A stretch of 64,000 nt of DNA from Cognatilysobacter claricitrinus (GTDB lineage Bacteria > Pseudomonadota > Gammaproteobacteria > Xanthomonadales > Xanthomonadaceae). Positions 17,791 to 26,934 of the stretch are shown piece by piece. The position numbers and the translations under genes were made by a program. Position 1 is the stretch's first letter. Each line of letters opens with the position of its first letter. Location of the stretch: contig NZ_BAAFZV010000001.1 in the NCBI RefSeq assembly GCF_045866565.1, positions 434,001 through 498,000 on the forward strand, in the 5' to 3' direction. The notes under the pieces are model-generated. The model was given only the letters and a program-made list of their open reading frames with translations, was not told the DNA's origin and made no database searches.

Positions 17791-18753
17791 TCAGGACACG
17801 AACGCGCCGGTATCCGGTTCCGAAGACGACGCGATGAGTTCCGCGGCGCCGTGCGCAAGCAGGTCGCGCGCGACGTGTTCACCGAGCGCCTCCGGCGCGT
17901 GGACATCGCCATCCGCCGACGCGCGCACGTGGCGGCCATCGAGCGCGGAACCGACCAGCCCTTCGAGGTGCATGCGCGTGCCGTCAAGCACGGCGAACGC
18001 GGCGACCGGTACGTGGCAGCTGCCGTGCAGCGCGCGGTTCATCGCGCGCTCCGCGTCGACGCAGGCGCGCGTCGTCGCGTCGTTGAGCGCGGCGAACAGT
18101 GCGATCGTCGCGGCGTCGTCCGTTCGACATTCGATGGCGATCGCGCCCTGCGCGGGCGCCGGCAACCAGTCGGGCGCGGCCAGGCGCGCGCGGATGCGGT
18201 CGTCGAAGCCGAGACGCTGCAGGCCGGCGCAAGCCAGCACGATGGCGTCGTAGTCGCCGGCGTCGAGTTTGGCCAGGCGCGTGTTCACGTTGCCGCGCAG
18301 GTCGCGCAGCACGAGGTCGGGACGACGTGCGCGCAGCTGCGCCTGCCGACGCAGCGACGACGTGCCGACCACCGCAGCCTGCGGCAGTGCGTCGACACCG
18401 TCGAAACGGTTGCTGACGAACGCATCGGCGTAATCGGCGCGCGCGAGGATCGCCGGCAGCGTGAAACCCGGCTCCAGGTCCATTGGCACGTCTTTCAGCG
18501 AATGCACGGCGCAGTCGGCGTCGCCGCGCAGCATCGCGAGCTCGAGCTCCTTCAGGAACAGGCCCTTGCCACCGATGGCGGCGAGCGAACGGTCCAGCAC
18601 TTCATCGCCGCGCGTGCTCATAGGCACGAGTTCGACGATCAGGCCGGGATGCGCGGCGCGCAGGCGCTCGGCGACGTGTTCGGTCTGCCAGAGCGCGAGC
18701 GGGCTCTTGCGGGTGGCGATTCGGAGCACGCCGGGCGTCGGGGAAGAAGTCAC
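17791..18753 (-). CDS. hemC: Hydroxymethylbilane synthase (porphobilinogen deaminase)
   Basis: HemC polymerises four porphobilinogen units into hydroxymethylbilane in haem synthesis. The 320-residue protein opens with LRIATRKSPLALWQT and contains the GGKGLFLKELE, HSLKDVP and GTSSLRRQAQL blocks. The cysteine that carries the dipyrromethane cofactor is C246 in HGSCHVPV. Family length is normal. The small membrane protein gene at 18808 and the algR-type gene follow upstream on the same strand. The proximity of hemC and algR is also seen in pseudomonads and xanthomonads. Confidence 0.97.
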   Translation of the reverse strand: MTSSPTPGVLRIATRKSPLALWQTEHVAERLRAAHPGLIVELVPMSTRGDEVLDRSLAAIGGKGLFLKELELAMLRGDADCAVHSLKDVPMDLEPGFTLPAILARADYADAFVSNRFDGVDALPQAAVVGTSSLRRQAQLRARRPDLVLRDLRGNVNTRLAKLDAGDYDAIVLACAGLQRLGFDDRIRARLAAPDWLPAPAQGAIAIECRTDDAATIALFAALNDATTRACVDAERAMNRALHGSCHVPVAAFAVLDGTRMHLEGLVGSALDGRHVRASADGDVHAPEALGEHVARDLLAHGAAELIASSSEPDTGAFVS

Positions 18754-18807
18754 CGCGGCATTGTCGCGGATCGGGCGGCGCGGCCCAACCGCGATGCGTT
18801 CACGCCG

Positions 18808-19086
18808 TCAGCGCGGCCGGCTGGTGATGAGCGCGAGCATCGCGCCGACGAGTCCGACCAGCACCGCGCCCGCGACGCCATGACCGCGCAGCGCGCCCAT
18901 GAACGCGCCGCAGCTGGCGCCGACCAGCGCGGCGATCGCGACAATGATGACGCGCGAGACGATTCGGTCGCGGGACGCGCCGTGGCTATCGGCCGCCTGC
19001 TGCACCCGGTGCATCGCGAGCAGGCGCTCGGCCGCGGCTTCGGCCTCGGCCGGGTCCAGGCGCGGCGGCGTGGACGGCGCGCCCAC
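18808..19086 (-). CDS. Small membrane protein, unknown function
   Basis: A 92-residue protein with a soluble Ala/Glu-rich N-terminal half (likely helical) and two closely spaced hydrophobic segments at about residues 46-62 and 68-86, the first containing a GASCGAFMG turn. The start is one base from the stop of the upstream regulator gene at 19088, so it is probably translated from the same message as algR. No family is recognised. Confidence 0.65.
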   Translation of the reverse strand: MGAPSTPPRLDPAEAEAAAERLLAMHRVQQAADSHGASRDRIVSRVIIVAIAALVGASCGAFMGALRGHGVAGAVLVGLVGAMLALITSRPR

Positions 19087-19087
19087 G

Positions 19088-19819
19088 TCAGAGGTGGGCG
19101 AGGCGCTCGCGCAGCGAGGCGACGCAGCGCCGGCTCACTTCCAGCGGCTGCCGACCATGGCGCAGAACCGCCTGCACGTGGCCGTCCGGGCTGCGCTTGA
19201 GTTCGACCAGTTCGTGGCGCGCGACCAGGCAGTTGCGATGGATGCGCACGAAGCGATCGCCGAATTCGATTTCCAGCGAACGCAGGGATTCCTCGATGAG
19301 GTCCTCGCCGCGCGCGTGGTGGACGACGACGTACTTTTCCTCGGCCTGCAGGTAGTGGATGTCGTCGATCGGGATCAGGCGCAGCGAGCCGCGAAGGCGC
19401 GCACACAGGTGCGTGCGCTTGCGGGTCATGCCGTCGCCATTCGTGCGCACCGACGTGAGCCGGCGCACGCGGTCCAGCGCGGCGGCGAGCCGCTCGGGCC
19501 GCACCGGCTTGACCAGGTAGTCAAGCGCCTCGGCCTCGAACGCCGACACCGCATGCGCGTCGTAGGCCGTGCAGAAGATGACCGCCGGGCGCGGCTCGCT
19601 GGCGGCGAGATGGCGCGCGGTTTCCAGCCCGTCCATGCCCGGCATCGACACGTCGAGCAGGACAAGGTCCGGATGATGTTCGGCGCATGCCTGCAGCGCC
19701 TGCGTGCCGTCGGACGCGGTCGCGACCACGTATACGCCGGGCTGCTCTTCAAGCAGCGCGCGCAGGCGGTCGCGAGCCAGCGGCTCGTCTTCGGCAACTA
19801 CCACGTTCAGCGTATCCAC
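19088..19819 (-). CDS. algR: LytTR-family response regulator, AlgR-like
   Basis: A 243-residue response regulator with an N-terminal receiver domain and a C-terminal LytTR DNA-binding domain, the architecture of AlgR. The acidic pocket (E10, D11), phosphoacceptor D56 in LVLLDVSMPG and the conserved Lys in DYLVKPV are present. The LytTR half includes the IHYLQAEEKYVVVH and RIHRNCLV elements. The start is the GTG at 19819, placed 6 bases after GGAGGGG, which gives the normal receiver N-terminus. The frame open upstream is Arg/Ser-rich and antisense to the esterase gene. No AlgZ/FimS kinase gene is adjacent, so the partner must lie elsewhere. Confidence 0.9.
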   Translation of the reverse strand: MDTLNVVVAEDEPLARDRLRALLEEQPGVYVVATASDGTQALQACAEHHPDLVLLDVSMPGMDGLETARHLAASEPRPAVIFCTAYDAHAVSAFEAEALDYLVKPVRPERLAAALDRVRRLTSVRTNGDGMTRKRTHLCARLRGSLRLIPIDDIHYLQAEEKYVVVHHARGEDLIEESLRSLEIEFGDRFVRIHRNCLVARHELVELKRSPDGHVQAVLRHGRQPLEVSRRCVASLRERLAHL

Positions 19820-19886
19820 GTACCCCTCCGTCGATACCCCCCCGGCACCGATATTAGCCTTACCGCGGGTCTGTGGAAGCGTTGCG

Positions 19887-20579
19887 TCAACGAGTTTCTG
19901 AACCGGTCGCAAGAATCCGGTCGAACCACCCGCGCAATGCATCGATTTCCTCGACGCAGACCTGGTGCGCCATCGGGTAGGCGTGGAACTCGGCCTGGAA
20001 GCCAAGTGCGCGCAGACGCCGTGCCGCATCCTCGCCCGCAGCGTACGGCACGACGGGGTCCTGGCGCCCGTGGGCGACGAATACGGGCTGGCTGCGCGCG
20101 GCGACCGGCGTGTTGTCCAGTCGAGCCAACGCATCCACGCCAAGCGGCAGGTAGGTCGACAGCGCGACCAGCCCCGCGAGCGGCTCGGTACGACGCAGGC
20201 CGGCGGCGAGTGTCACCGCGCCGCCCTGCGAGAAGCCGGCAAGGATGATTCGCGACGCCGGCACGCCGCGCTCGATCTCCCGCGCGATCAGCGCTTCGAC
20301 GCGCGCGACGGATTCGTCGACACCCTTCGCATCCGCACGACCGGTCAGGTCGAAGCTGACGATGTCGTACCACGAGCGCATGCGCATGCCGCCGTTGATG
20401 GTGACGGCCTGCACCGGCGCGTGCGGGAACACGAAGCGGATCGCCGGCCACTGCGGGCGCACCAGCTCCGGCACCAGCGGCATGAAGTCGTTGCCGTCCG
20501 CGCCAAGGCCGTGCAGCCAGATCACCGACCACTGCGGCGACGGGCCGGTTTCGGTCTCGATGCGTTCGGGCAGGTCCAT
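19887..20579 (-). CDS. Carboxylesterase/phospholipase family alpha/beta hydrolase
   Basis: A 230-residue cytoplasmic esterase of the phospholipase/carboxylesterase (acyl-protein thioesterase-like) family. The catalytic triad is visible as Ser117 in GFSQGG, Asp174 in GRQDPVVP and His205 in MAHQVC. The oxyanion region WLHGLGADG is near residue 21. These enzymes hydrolyse short-chain esters, and the natural substrate is unknown. It lies just upstream of the algR-like gene on the same strand with 67 bp between them. Confidence 0.9.
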   Translation of the reverse strand: MDLPERIETETGPSPQWSVIWLHGLGADGNDFMPLVPELVRPQWPAIRFVFPHAPVQAVTINGGMRMRSWYDIVSFDLTGRADAKGVDESVARVEALIAREIERGVPASRIILAGFSQGGAVTLAAGLRRTEPLAGLVALSTYLPLGVDALARLDNTPVAARSQPVFVAHGRQDPVVPYAAGEDAARRLRALGFQAEFHAYPMAHQVCVEEIDALRGWFDRILATGSETR

Positions 20580-20745
20580 CGCGCGTCTCCGGTGCGGGGA
20601 CGCGGACTATAGCGGCCCCACGCGGCCATGCGTGCGCACGCGCCGGCGCAGCGGCCGCTGGCGTGTGCGGCGGTGCGGTGCGTCGTCATCGGCCATCGAC
20701 CGGCGCGACTCCACGCTGCGCCGGCACGCATCGCCCGGATGGCCC

Positions 20746-22062
20746 ATGTCACCCAATTTCCTGTTCGCTACCGGCATCGAGAACAGCAACCCGACGATCC
20801 GCGGCGGCACGCATCGCGTCGACGAACTCGACAAGTGCGGGCACTACGACAAGTGGAAGCTCGATTTCGACCTGGTGCAGGACCTCGGCGTGCAGGTGCT
20901 GCGCTACGGGCCGCCGATCCATCGCACGTGGCTGGGTGCGGGGCGCTACGACTGGTCGTTCGCCGACGAGACCTTCGAGGACCTGCGACGCCGCAACATC
21001 GCGCCGATCGCGGACCTCTGCCATTTCGGCGTGCCCGACTGGATCGGCAACTTCCAGAACCCTGATTTTCCCGACCTGTTCGCCGGCTATGCACGTGCGT
21101 TCTCGGCGCGCTATCCGTGGGTGCAGCTCTACACGCCGATCAATGAGATGTACATCTGCGCGACGTTCTCGGCGCTGTACGGCTGGTGGAACGAGCAGCT
21201 CGCGAGCGACGCCGCCTTCGTCACCGCGCTCAAGCACATCGTTCGCGCGAACGTGCTGGCGATGGGCGCGATCCTCGATACGCGGCCGGACGCGATCTTC
21301 ATCCAGAGCGAATCATCCGAATATTTCCACGCCGAAAACCCCGCGGCGATCCAGCCGGCCGAGGTCATGAACGCGCGGCGTTTCCTCTCGCTCGATCTGA
21401 ACTACGGGCGACGGGTGAACTCCGAGATGTACGAGTACCTGCTGGACAACGGCATGACCCGCGACGAGTACCACTTCTTCATGGGTCATCGCTACAAGCA
21501 CAACTGCATCATGGGCAACGACTACTACGTCACCAACGAACATCGCGTCTGCGCCAACGGCAGCACGCGCCCCGCGGGCGAAGTATTCGGCTACCACGTG
21601 ATCACGCGGCAGTACCACGACCGCTACCGCCTGCCCGTCATGCACACCGAAACCAATCTTCGTCAGGGCCCGAACGGCGACGAGGCGGTCAACTGGCTGT
21701 GGAAGGAGTGGGCGAACGTGCTGCGCGTGCGCAACGACGGCGTGCCGATGGTCGGTTTCACCTGGTACTCGCTCACCGACCAGATCGACTGGGACACCGC
21801 GCTGCGCGAGGACAACGGCCACGTCGTCGAGGTCGGCCTGTACGACCTCGATCGCAACATCCGTCCGGTCGGCGCGGCATACAAGCAACTCATCGCCGAG
21901 TGGCAGGACGTGCTGCCGACCAACAGCGTCTGCCTGCAGGTACCGGTGTCGATGCCGGCCGACTACGCGAGCGCGCACGACGACCAGAAGCAGGACGACG
22001 CGGCCGCCAAGCGGGACGACCCGGCCACCGCCGACGCCAACACCACATCAACCGGATCCTGA
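20746..22062 (+). CDS. Glycoside hydrolase family 1-like protein
   Basis: A 438-residue TIM-barrel protein resembling beta-glucosidase family GH1. It starts at the ATG at 20746 (SPNFLFATGIENSNP), the usual GH1 opening where substrate-binding strands begin. The presumed acid/base is E134 in TPINEMY, where GH1 normally has NEP, and the presumed nucleophile is E302 in VMHTETN, where GH1 normally has TENG. Both glutamates are kept but the surrounding motifs diverge, so the specificity may not be classical beta-glucosidase. There is no signal peptide. The C-terminal 25 residues are a polar Asp/Lys/Ala tail. The SDR gene follows 12 bp later, suggesting a sugar-modifying pair. Confidence 0.82.
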   Translation: MSPNFLFATGIENSNPTIRGGTHRVDELDKCGHYDKWKLDFDLVQDLGVQVLRYGPPIHRTWLGAGRYDWSFADETFEDLRRRNIAPIADLCHFGVPDWIGNFQNPDFPDLFAGYARAFSARYPWVQLYTPINEMYICATFSALYGWWNEQLASDAAFVTALKHIVRANVLAMGAILDTRPDAIFIQSESSEYFHAENPAAIQPAEVMNARRFLSLDLNYGRRVNSEMYEYLLDNGMTRDEYHFFMGHRYKHNCIMGNDYYVTNEHRVCANGSTRPAGEVFGYHVITRQYHDRYRLPVMHTETNLRQGPNGDEAVNWLWKEWANVLRVRNDGVPMVGFTWYSLTDQIDWDTALREDNGHVVEVGLYDLDRNIRPVGAAYKQLIAEWQDVLPTNSVCLQVPVSMPADYASAHDDQKQDDAAAKRDDPATADANTTSTGS

Positions 22063-22074
22063 GCGAGGCGCGCC

Positions 22075-22818
22075 GTGGAACGACGATTCGAGAACAAGGT
22101 CGCGCTGGTCACCGGCGGTGCGAGCGGGATTGGCCTGGCCATCTGCCGCCGGCTCGCCGCGGAGGGCGCGAAGGTGGTGATCGTCGACTACAACCGCGCG
22201 AACCTCGATGCCGCCGAACCGCAGGTGCGCGATGCCGGCGCGGCTGACGTGATGACCGCGCTCTGCGACGTGAGCGTCGAAGCGCAGGTGCAGTCGACCG
22301 TCGACGCCGTGCGCGAGCGCTTCGGCCGTTTCGACGTGCTGGTCAACAACGCGGGCCTGATGCAGTTCAAACCGCTGGAGCAGCTCACCGGCGAGGACTG
22401 GCTGCGCGTGCTCGGCGTCGACCTGCTCGGCGCGTTCTTCTTCACCAAGCAGGCGTTCCTGCACATGGGCGACGGTGGGGCGATCGTCAACGTATCGAGC
22501 ATCCATGCCGTGGAGACGACGCCGCAGGTGGCGCACTACGCCGCGGCCAAGGCAGCACTGTTGTCGCTGACGCGGTCCACCGCACTGGAAGGCAAGCCGC
22601 GTGGCATCCGCGCGAACGTGCTCCTGCCCGGCGCGATCGACACGCCGATGCTGCGCGAGAACCCGAACGTGAAAAGCGGCGTGGAGACGATCGACGAACG
22701 CGACGTCGGCAAGCCGGAGGACGTCGCGGCCCTGGTCGCGTATCTAGCTTCGGACGACGCCCGCTTCGTGCAGGGCGCCGAGATCCGCATCGACGGCGGT
22801 CGCCTCGACCGCCTGTAG
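22075..22818 (+). CDS. SDR-family NAD(P)-dependent oxidoreductase
   Basis: A 247-residue classical short-chain dehydrogenase. The cofactor motif TGGASGIG is at residues 13-20, NNAG at 91-94, and the catalytic Ser (SS at 141-142), Tyr155 and Lys159 (YAAAK) are in place. The GTG at 22075 gives the standard start. It probably oxidises or reduces a sugar or hydroxy compound together with the adjacent GH1-like enzyme, but the substrate is not readable. It is convergent with the PHP-domain gene, with a GC-rich hairpin between them. Confidence 0.9.
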   Translation: MERRFENKVALVTGGASGIGLAICRRLAAEGAKVVIVDYNRANLDAAEPQVRDAGAADVMTALCDVSVEAQVQSTVDAVRERFGRFDVLVNNAGLMQFKPLEQLTGEDWLRVLGVDLLGAFFFTKQAFLHMGDGGAIVNVSSIHAVETTPQVAHYAAAKAALLSLTRSTALEGKPRGIRANVLLPGAIDTPMLRENPNVKSGVETIDERDVGKPEDVAALVAYLASDDARFVQGAEIRIDGGRLDRL

Positions 22819-22820
22819 CG

Positions 22821-22848
22821 CGGCGCCCCGATCGGAACCGGGGCGCCG
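22821..22848. terminator. GC-rich hairpin between convergent genes
   Basis: A perfect 10-bp inverted repeat (CGGCGCCCCG / CGGGGCGCCG) around an 8-base loop, located in the 38 bp between the stop of the SDR gene and the stop of the convergent PHP-domain gene. There is no T-run on either side, so it may act as a weak bidirectional terminator or an RNA-stabilising hairpin. Confidence 0.55.
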
Positions 22849-22856
22849 GCTGGTGC

Positions 22857-25343
22857 TTACCTCGACTGCATGGACACGTCGTCGACGAGGAACGACGTCG
22901 CCACCGTCGAGCCTTCAATGCCTTCGAAGTACACACGCACGGTCTGGCCGCGGTACGACGACACGTCGAAGGTCTTCTGCACGTAGGTCGAGCCCTTGTT
23001 GAGGTTCGAATACGTCGCGAGGGTGGTGAGTACAGCGTTGCTGGAGTTGCGCAGCTGCGCCTTGACCGTGTCGTAGGCGGTGGTCGTGGTCGTCTCGTCG
23101 CTGACCACGCGCAGCCAGAACGAAAGCGTCACGGTGGTCGCCGTCGACGGGATGGTGATGGTCTGGTAGCCGTAATCCGTGCTCGCCGAACCGTAGCCGT
23201 TGAGCCACAGCTTGTACGTGCCGCCATGCGCGGCGTAGGTGCTGCTGTTGGTGATGTCGCCGCTGGTCGCCGTCCACGACGTCGTACCCGACTCGAAGCC
23301 GCCGTTCTTGACCAGCTCGGTCGCGGTCGTCGTGTTGCTGACGGAGAACCCGACGCTCGACGACGAGCCTACGTTGCCCGCGGCGTCATAGGCCTTGGCG
23401 ACCAGCGTGTGCGAACCATTGGCGAGCGTGGTGGAGTCCAGCGTCATCGAATACGGCGAGGCGGTGTCGTTGCCTTTGAGGCTGCCGTCGACATAGAACT
23501 CGACTTTCGACACGCCGACGTTGTCCGACGCGGTGGCCGACAGCGTGATCGTGCCGCTGGTGCCGGACTCCGAGGCCGTCGCGGTGGGCGCCGTGGTGTC
23601 GCCACCGCCCGCGCCCTGCGTCACCCACACCGGCGCGGACCACAGGCGCAGGCCATTCGCCTGCGTGATCTGCGCGTAGTAGAAGTGCGCGCCGCTGGCG
23701 GGCGTGATGGTGGTGGTGTCGCTGCCTTCGAACAGCTGCGTGACCGTGCCGTTGCGGCCGGGCACGCCCTCGAAGAACTGCACGCGCTGCGCGGTCTGGC
23801 CGTTGGTGCTGGCGTAGTTGGCGGTGAGCGTGAGCGAGCCGCTGTTGTTGAACGATTCGCCCATCACGTGACCATTCGCGGTGAGCACGAGCTGGCCGTT
23901 GCGGTCTTCGGTGGCGAACGTGCGGCGCGCCTTCAACGCGTCGTAGAAGTTGGTGGTGTTGAGCGTGGTGCCACTCGGCAGAAGAACACCGGTGCGGTTG
24001 GTGAAGCTCAGCCCCCAGTTCGCACAGTGGTTGTCCTGGTCGCTCGCGGGCGCGACCTTGTAGCCGCGTTCGAGCAGGATGTTCCATGCCGCCTGGTAGC
24101 TGCTGCGGCCCGTCTCGGTCTCGGTCATGTTGGTCGAGAACGCGGACGAATTGAGCACTTCGGCCAGCACCATCACCTGCGCGCCATTGGCGTCGTAGCC
24201 GAGCGCGGTGCCGTTGACCAGGAACTGCCCGCTGGTGGCCGGATGGTTGAACATGCCGATCCAGCTGTGCGCCTTCATCGTCGAATACAGCGCGGGGTAG
24301 TCGCTCTTGGGCGTGTTCACTTCGCCGATCAGCTGGCCCGAGCCGTTGGTCTCCCACTCGGCAAGCTGGTCGACGTTGAGGATGTTGAGATGGCCGCCGT
24401 TGCTGATGACACCCCACTCGAGGCCGTACAGCGCGAGGAACGTCGGATGCGCGGTGCGGTAGTTCGATGCGAGCGTCAGGCCGCTGTGGAACAGGTTGAT
24501 CGCGGTGGTCGGGTTGGCGCTGGTGTTCGTGCTCGTCGAGCCATCGAACATGTGGTTGTGTTCGGACGTGAGCAGGAAGTCGCCGTGCGCCTGGTTCTGC
24601 ATCATCGCGTAGGCGTCCGTCGGGCCGTACGTGCCGGCCTGCGGGTTCTCCGCGCCGCTGCACTGCGCGAGCGGCGTACCGCCGTCGCTATGGTTGGTCT
24701 GGCTGTGCAGGTTGCCGTAGTAGACGGTGTACGGAAGCCCGCCGGTTGCGGGCGCGGCCTGCGCGGTGAGCGACTGCGGCGCCGACTGCGCGGTCATCGC
24801 CTGCGTCGAACCTGCGGCGGACTGCGCGCCGATGCGCAACGGCGCGCGCGGCGTGACATGCGCGGGCGCGAGGTTGCCCACCTGCACGTCGTAGCTCTGC
24901 TCGACCGTCTCGTCGCCGAACAGGCGGAAGGCTTCGTCGATGCGCGCGGCGATCGGGCGCTTGTCGGTCGCGTCGACCACAGTCGGCACCGCGCGCAGGC
25001 GCAGCGTGTAGTAGCCCGCCGGCGCGGCGCCGCCCTGCTGCATGCCGCCATTCCACGTGGCCGGCACGATGACGTGGCGGCCGCCGAGCTTGGTCAGCCC
25101 GCGGTCGCTGGCGATGACGCGGCCGTCGGCGGCGACGACGTCGAACACCCATGCGGCGGCGGTGCGATCGCCCGCGCCCGGATAGTCGAAATGCAGCTGC
25201 ACCGGGAAGCGACCGGCCTGCGCGCGGAACGGCGCGGCGATCGATGCGTCGAACTCGTAATGGTCCGGATGGGCGAATTCGGTAGCGGATGCGGCGGTAG
25301 TGACGGCCAGCGCGAGCGCGGCGGCGAGGGCGGATCGGGTCAT
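22857..25343 (-). CDS. Secreted PHP-type metallohydrolase with Ig-like and carbohydrate-binding-like domains
   Basis: An 828-residue exported protein. The N-terminal signal peptide (TRSALAAALALAVTTAASA) supports the start at 25343, with the ATG at 25367 possible. After a 190-residue N-terminal domain comes a CehA/McbA-like PHP metallohydrolase domain with clusters of metal ligands: YGNLHSQTNHSDG near residue 207, HGDFLLTSEHNH, a NHPATSG element and SDQDNHCANWG. PHP domains use such His/Asp sets to hydrolyse phosphoesters or carbamate-like bonds. A bacterial Ig-like domain (TASDNVGVSKVEFYVDG) and a C-terminal jelly-roll resembling a carbohydrate-binding module (NGGFESG ... VDDVSM) complete it. 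The substrate is unknown. The low-complexity linker is Ala/Gln/Ser-rich. Confidence 0.82.
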   Translation of the reverse strand: MTRSALAAALALAVTTAASATEFAHPDHYEFDASIAAPFRAQAGRFPVQLHFDYPGAGDRTAAAWVFDVVAADGRVIASDRGLTKLGGRHVIVPATWNGGMQQGGAAPAGYYTLRLRAVPTVVDATDKRPIAARIDEAFRLFGDETVEQSYDVQVGNLAPAHVTPRAPLRIGAQSAAGSTQAMTAQSAPQSLTAQAAPATGGLPYTVYYGNLHSQTNHSDGGTPLAQCSGAENPQAGTYGPTDAYAMMQNQAHGDFLLTSEHNHMFDGSTSTNTSANPTTAINLFHSGLTLASNYRTAHPTFLALYGLEWGVISNGGHLNILNVDQLAEWETNGSGQLIGEVNTPKSDYPALYSTMKAHSWIGMFNHPATSGQFLVNGTALGYDANGAQVMVLAEVLNSSAFSTNMTETETGRSSYQAAWNILLERGYKVAPASDQDNHCANWGLSFTNRTGVLLPSGTTLNTTNFYDALKARRTFATEDRNGQLVLTANGHVMGESFNNSGSLTLTANYASTNGQTAQRVQFFEGVPGRNGTVTQLFEGSDTTTITPASGAHFYYAQITQANGLRLWSAPVWVTQGAGGGDTTAPTATASESGTSGTITLSATASDNVGVSKVEFYVDGSLKGNDTASPYSMTLDSTTLANGSHTLVAKAYDAAGNVGSSSSVGFSVSNTTTATELVKNGGFESGTTSWTATSGDITNSSTYAAHGGTYKLWLNGYGSASTDYGYQTITIPSTATTVTLSFWLRVVSDETTTTTAYDTVKAQLRNSSNAVLTTLATYSNLNKGSTYVQKTFDVSSYRGQTVRVYFEGIEGSTVATSFLVDDVSMQSR

Positions 25344-25728
25344 GGGGGCGTCCGAGGGAGTCCGCATCCATGCGCGGGGTGTCCTGGCGGGCGATCCTCG
25401 GGGCAGTGATCGCTGCTTTCGTGACCATCGACGCACTTTCCGACGGACGGCGGCCGGGTTGCGCGACGGAAGTCGTTGTCTCGATCCTAGAAAACCCCCG
25501 TTACAGGGCACCTCAGCGGGGTCGACCCTGCCCGCCGTCGTGGACCCACGGCCCGCGCATTCACGCGCGGAAAGCCCCGCCACCGTTGCGTTGCAGCACG
25601 CCCCAGCGTGACCGCCGACACCGAATCGCGCCCCCAACGCGGGGTTCACGCCGCCGATACCCGTCGCTGTGGAACGGTCGGTGCGGGCGACGCCTCGGCG
25701 TCGGCCACCAACCGGACCGGGGCTTCGC
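25344..25728. other. Intergenic region between divergent genes
   Basis: This 385-bp stretch separates the divergent starts of the PHP-domain gene and the GAF-EAL gene. It should contain both promoters, but I see no convincing -35/-10 pair, riboswitch or repeat. The only compositional break is a short A-run followed by C-run (AGAAAACCCCC) near 25490. Confidence 0.5.
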
Positions 25729-26925
25729 ATGGACACGAACGCATACCCGTCGCCGCTCGCGCATCTGGACGATGCGTCCGCGGCCTTCCTGCAGCGCATC
25801 GTCGCTTCGGCGCGCGACTACCTCGGTGCGCACGTCAGTTTCGTCGCCGAGGTCGACGACCAGGCCGAGATCATCCGCATCAGCGCGGGCCCTGCGGCGT
25901 CCGCAGGCGTTTCGGTGGGCACGTGCTTCGACGCCACCGAGACCTACTGCCACCTCATGCTGCAGGGCCGGCTGCCCGAAGCGATCTACGACACGCGCTA
26001 CGACGCACGCGTGCGCGACATCCCGCTCACGTCGCGGCTTGGTATCGAGTCGTACATGGGCGTTCCGGTCGTGCTTCCCGACGGCCGCGTGCTCGGCACG
26101 CTGTGCTGCATCAACTTCCCGTCCGATCCCGAGCGCCGCACGCGCGACCTCGCCTTCATGCGGTTCCTGGCGGGGCTGGTCGGCGACCAGCTCGACGAAT
26201 CGCAGCGCGCGCACGACCTGCGCATGCAGCGTTACGACGCGATCGACGCCGTGCTGCGATCGGGCGGCCCGCACATCGTTTTCCAGCCGATGATGTCGCT
26301 GGACGGACGCGGCGCGATCGGCGTCGAGGCGCTCGCGCGCTTCGATTCACCGGTAAACGCCACGCCGGACGTCTGGTTCCGCGAAGCGTGGGCGGTCGAC
26401 CTCGGTGTCGACCTCGAGCTGGCCGCGGTACGCAACGCGTTGCCGGTGCTGGACCGCCTGCCGGCCGAGATGTTCCTCTCGCTCAACATATCGCCCGATA
26501 CCGTGGCGCGCGCCGAGTTCGCCGAAGCGATCGCGCATGTGGATCCCACGCGGCTGGTCATCGAAATCACCGAACACGCGGCGGTCGACGACTACGCGCC
26601 GTTGCTGGCGGCCGCGCGCCGGCTGCGCGATGCGGGCGTGCGCATCGCCATCGACGACGTCGGCGCGGGCTACGCGAGCCTGCGCCACGTGCTGCGGCTC
26701 GGGCCCGACATCGCCAAGCTCGACATGAGCCTGACGCGCAGCGTCGACGGTGATCCGGTCAAGCAGGCGCTGGCGTCCGGAATGATGGCGTTCGCCGCGC
26801 GCACCGGCGTCACCGTCGTCGCCGAGGGCGTGGAGACCGCGGCCGAAGCCGATGCATTGCGCGATGCCGGCGTGCGGTACGCGCAGGGCTTCCTGTTCGG
26901 CGCGCCCGGCAACGCATCGCGCTGA
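25729..26925 (+). CDS. GAF-EAL cyclic-di-GMP phosphodiesterase
   Basis: A 398-residue cytoplasmic protein with an N-terminal GAF sensor domain (about 15-155; note the GTLCCINF strand) and a C-terminal EAL domain that should hydrolyse c-di-GMP to pGpG. Catalytic elements are retained: VEALARF, LSLNIS, IEITEH, AIDDVGAGY, KLD, AEGVE and AQGFLFG, so activity is expected. The start at 25729 (MDTNAYPS) is preferred because the preceding 20 residues of the open frame are Arg/Pro-rich. It is convergent with the membrane EAL gene, with only 9 bp between the stops. The GAF ligand is unknown. Confidence 0.9.
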   Translation: MDTNAYPSPLAHLDDASAAFLQRIVASARDYLGAHVSFVAEVDDQAEIIRISAGPAASAGVSVGTCFDATETYCHLMLQGRLPEAIYDTRYDARVRDIPLTSRLGIESYMGVPVVLPDGRVLGTLCCINFPSDPERRTRDLAFMRFLAGLVGDQLDESQRAHDLRMQRYDAIDAVLRSGGPHIVFQPMMSLDGRGAIGVEALARFDSPVNATPDVWFREAWAVDLGVDLELAAVRNALPVLDRLPAEMFLSLNISPDTVARAEFAEAIAHVDPTRLVIEITEHAAVDDYAPLLAAARRLRDAGVRIAIDDVGAGYASLRHVLRLGPDIAKLDMSLTRSVDGDPVKQALASGMMAFAARTGVTVVAEGVETAAEADALRDAGVRYAQGFLFGAPGNASR

Positions 26926-26934
26926 CGCGACGCG

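Noticed and set aside
23226..25409. A 727-codon plus-strand frame
   Set aside because: It is antisense to the PHP-domain gene, which has a signal peptide and domain motifs; this frame is Arg/Val-rich with none.
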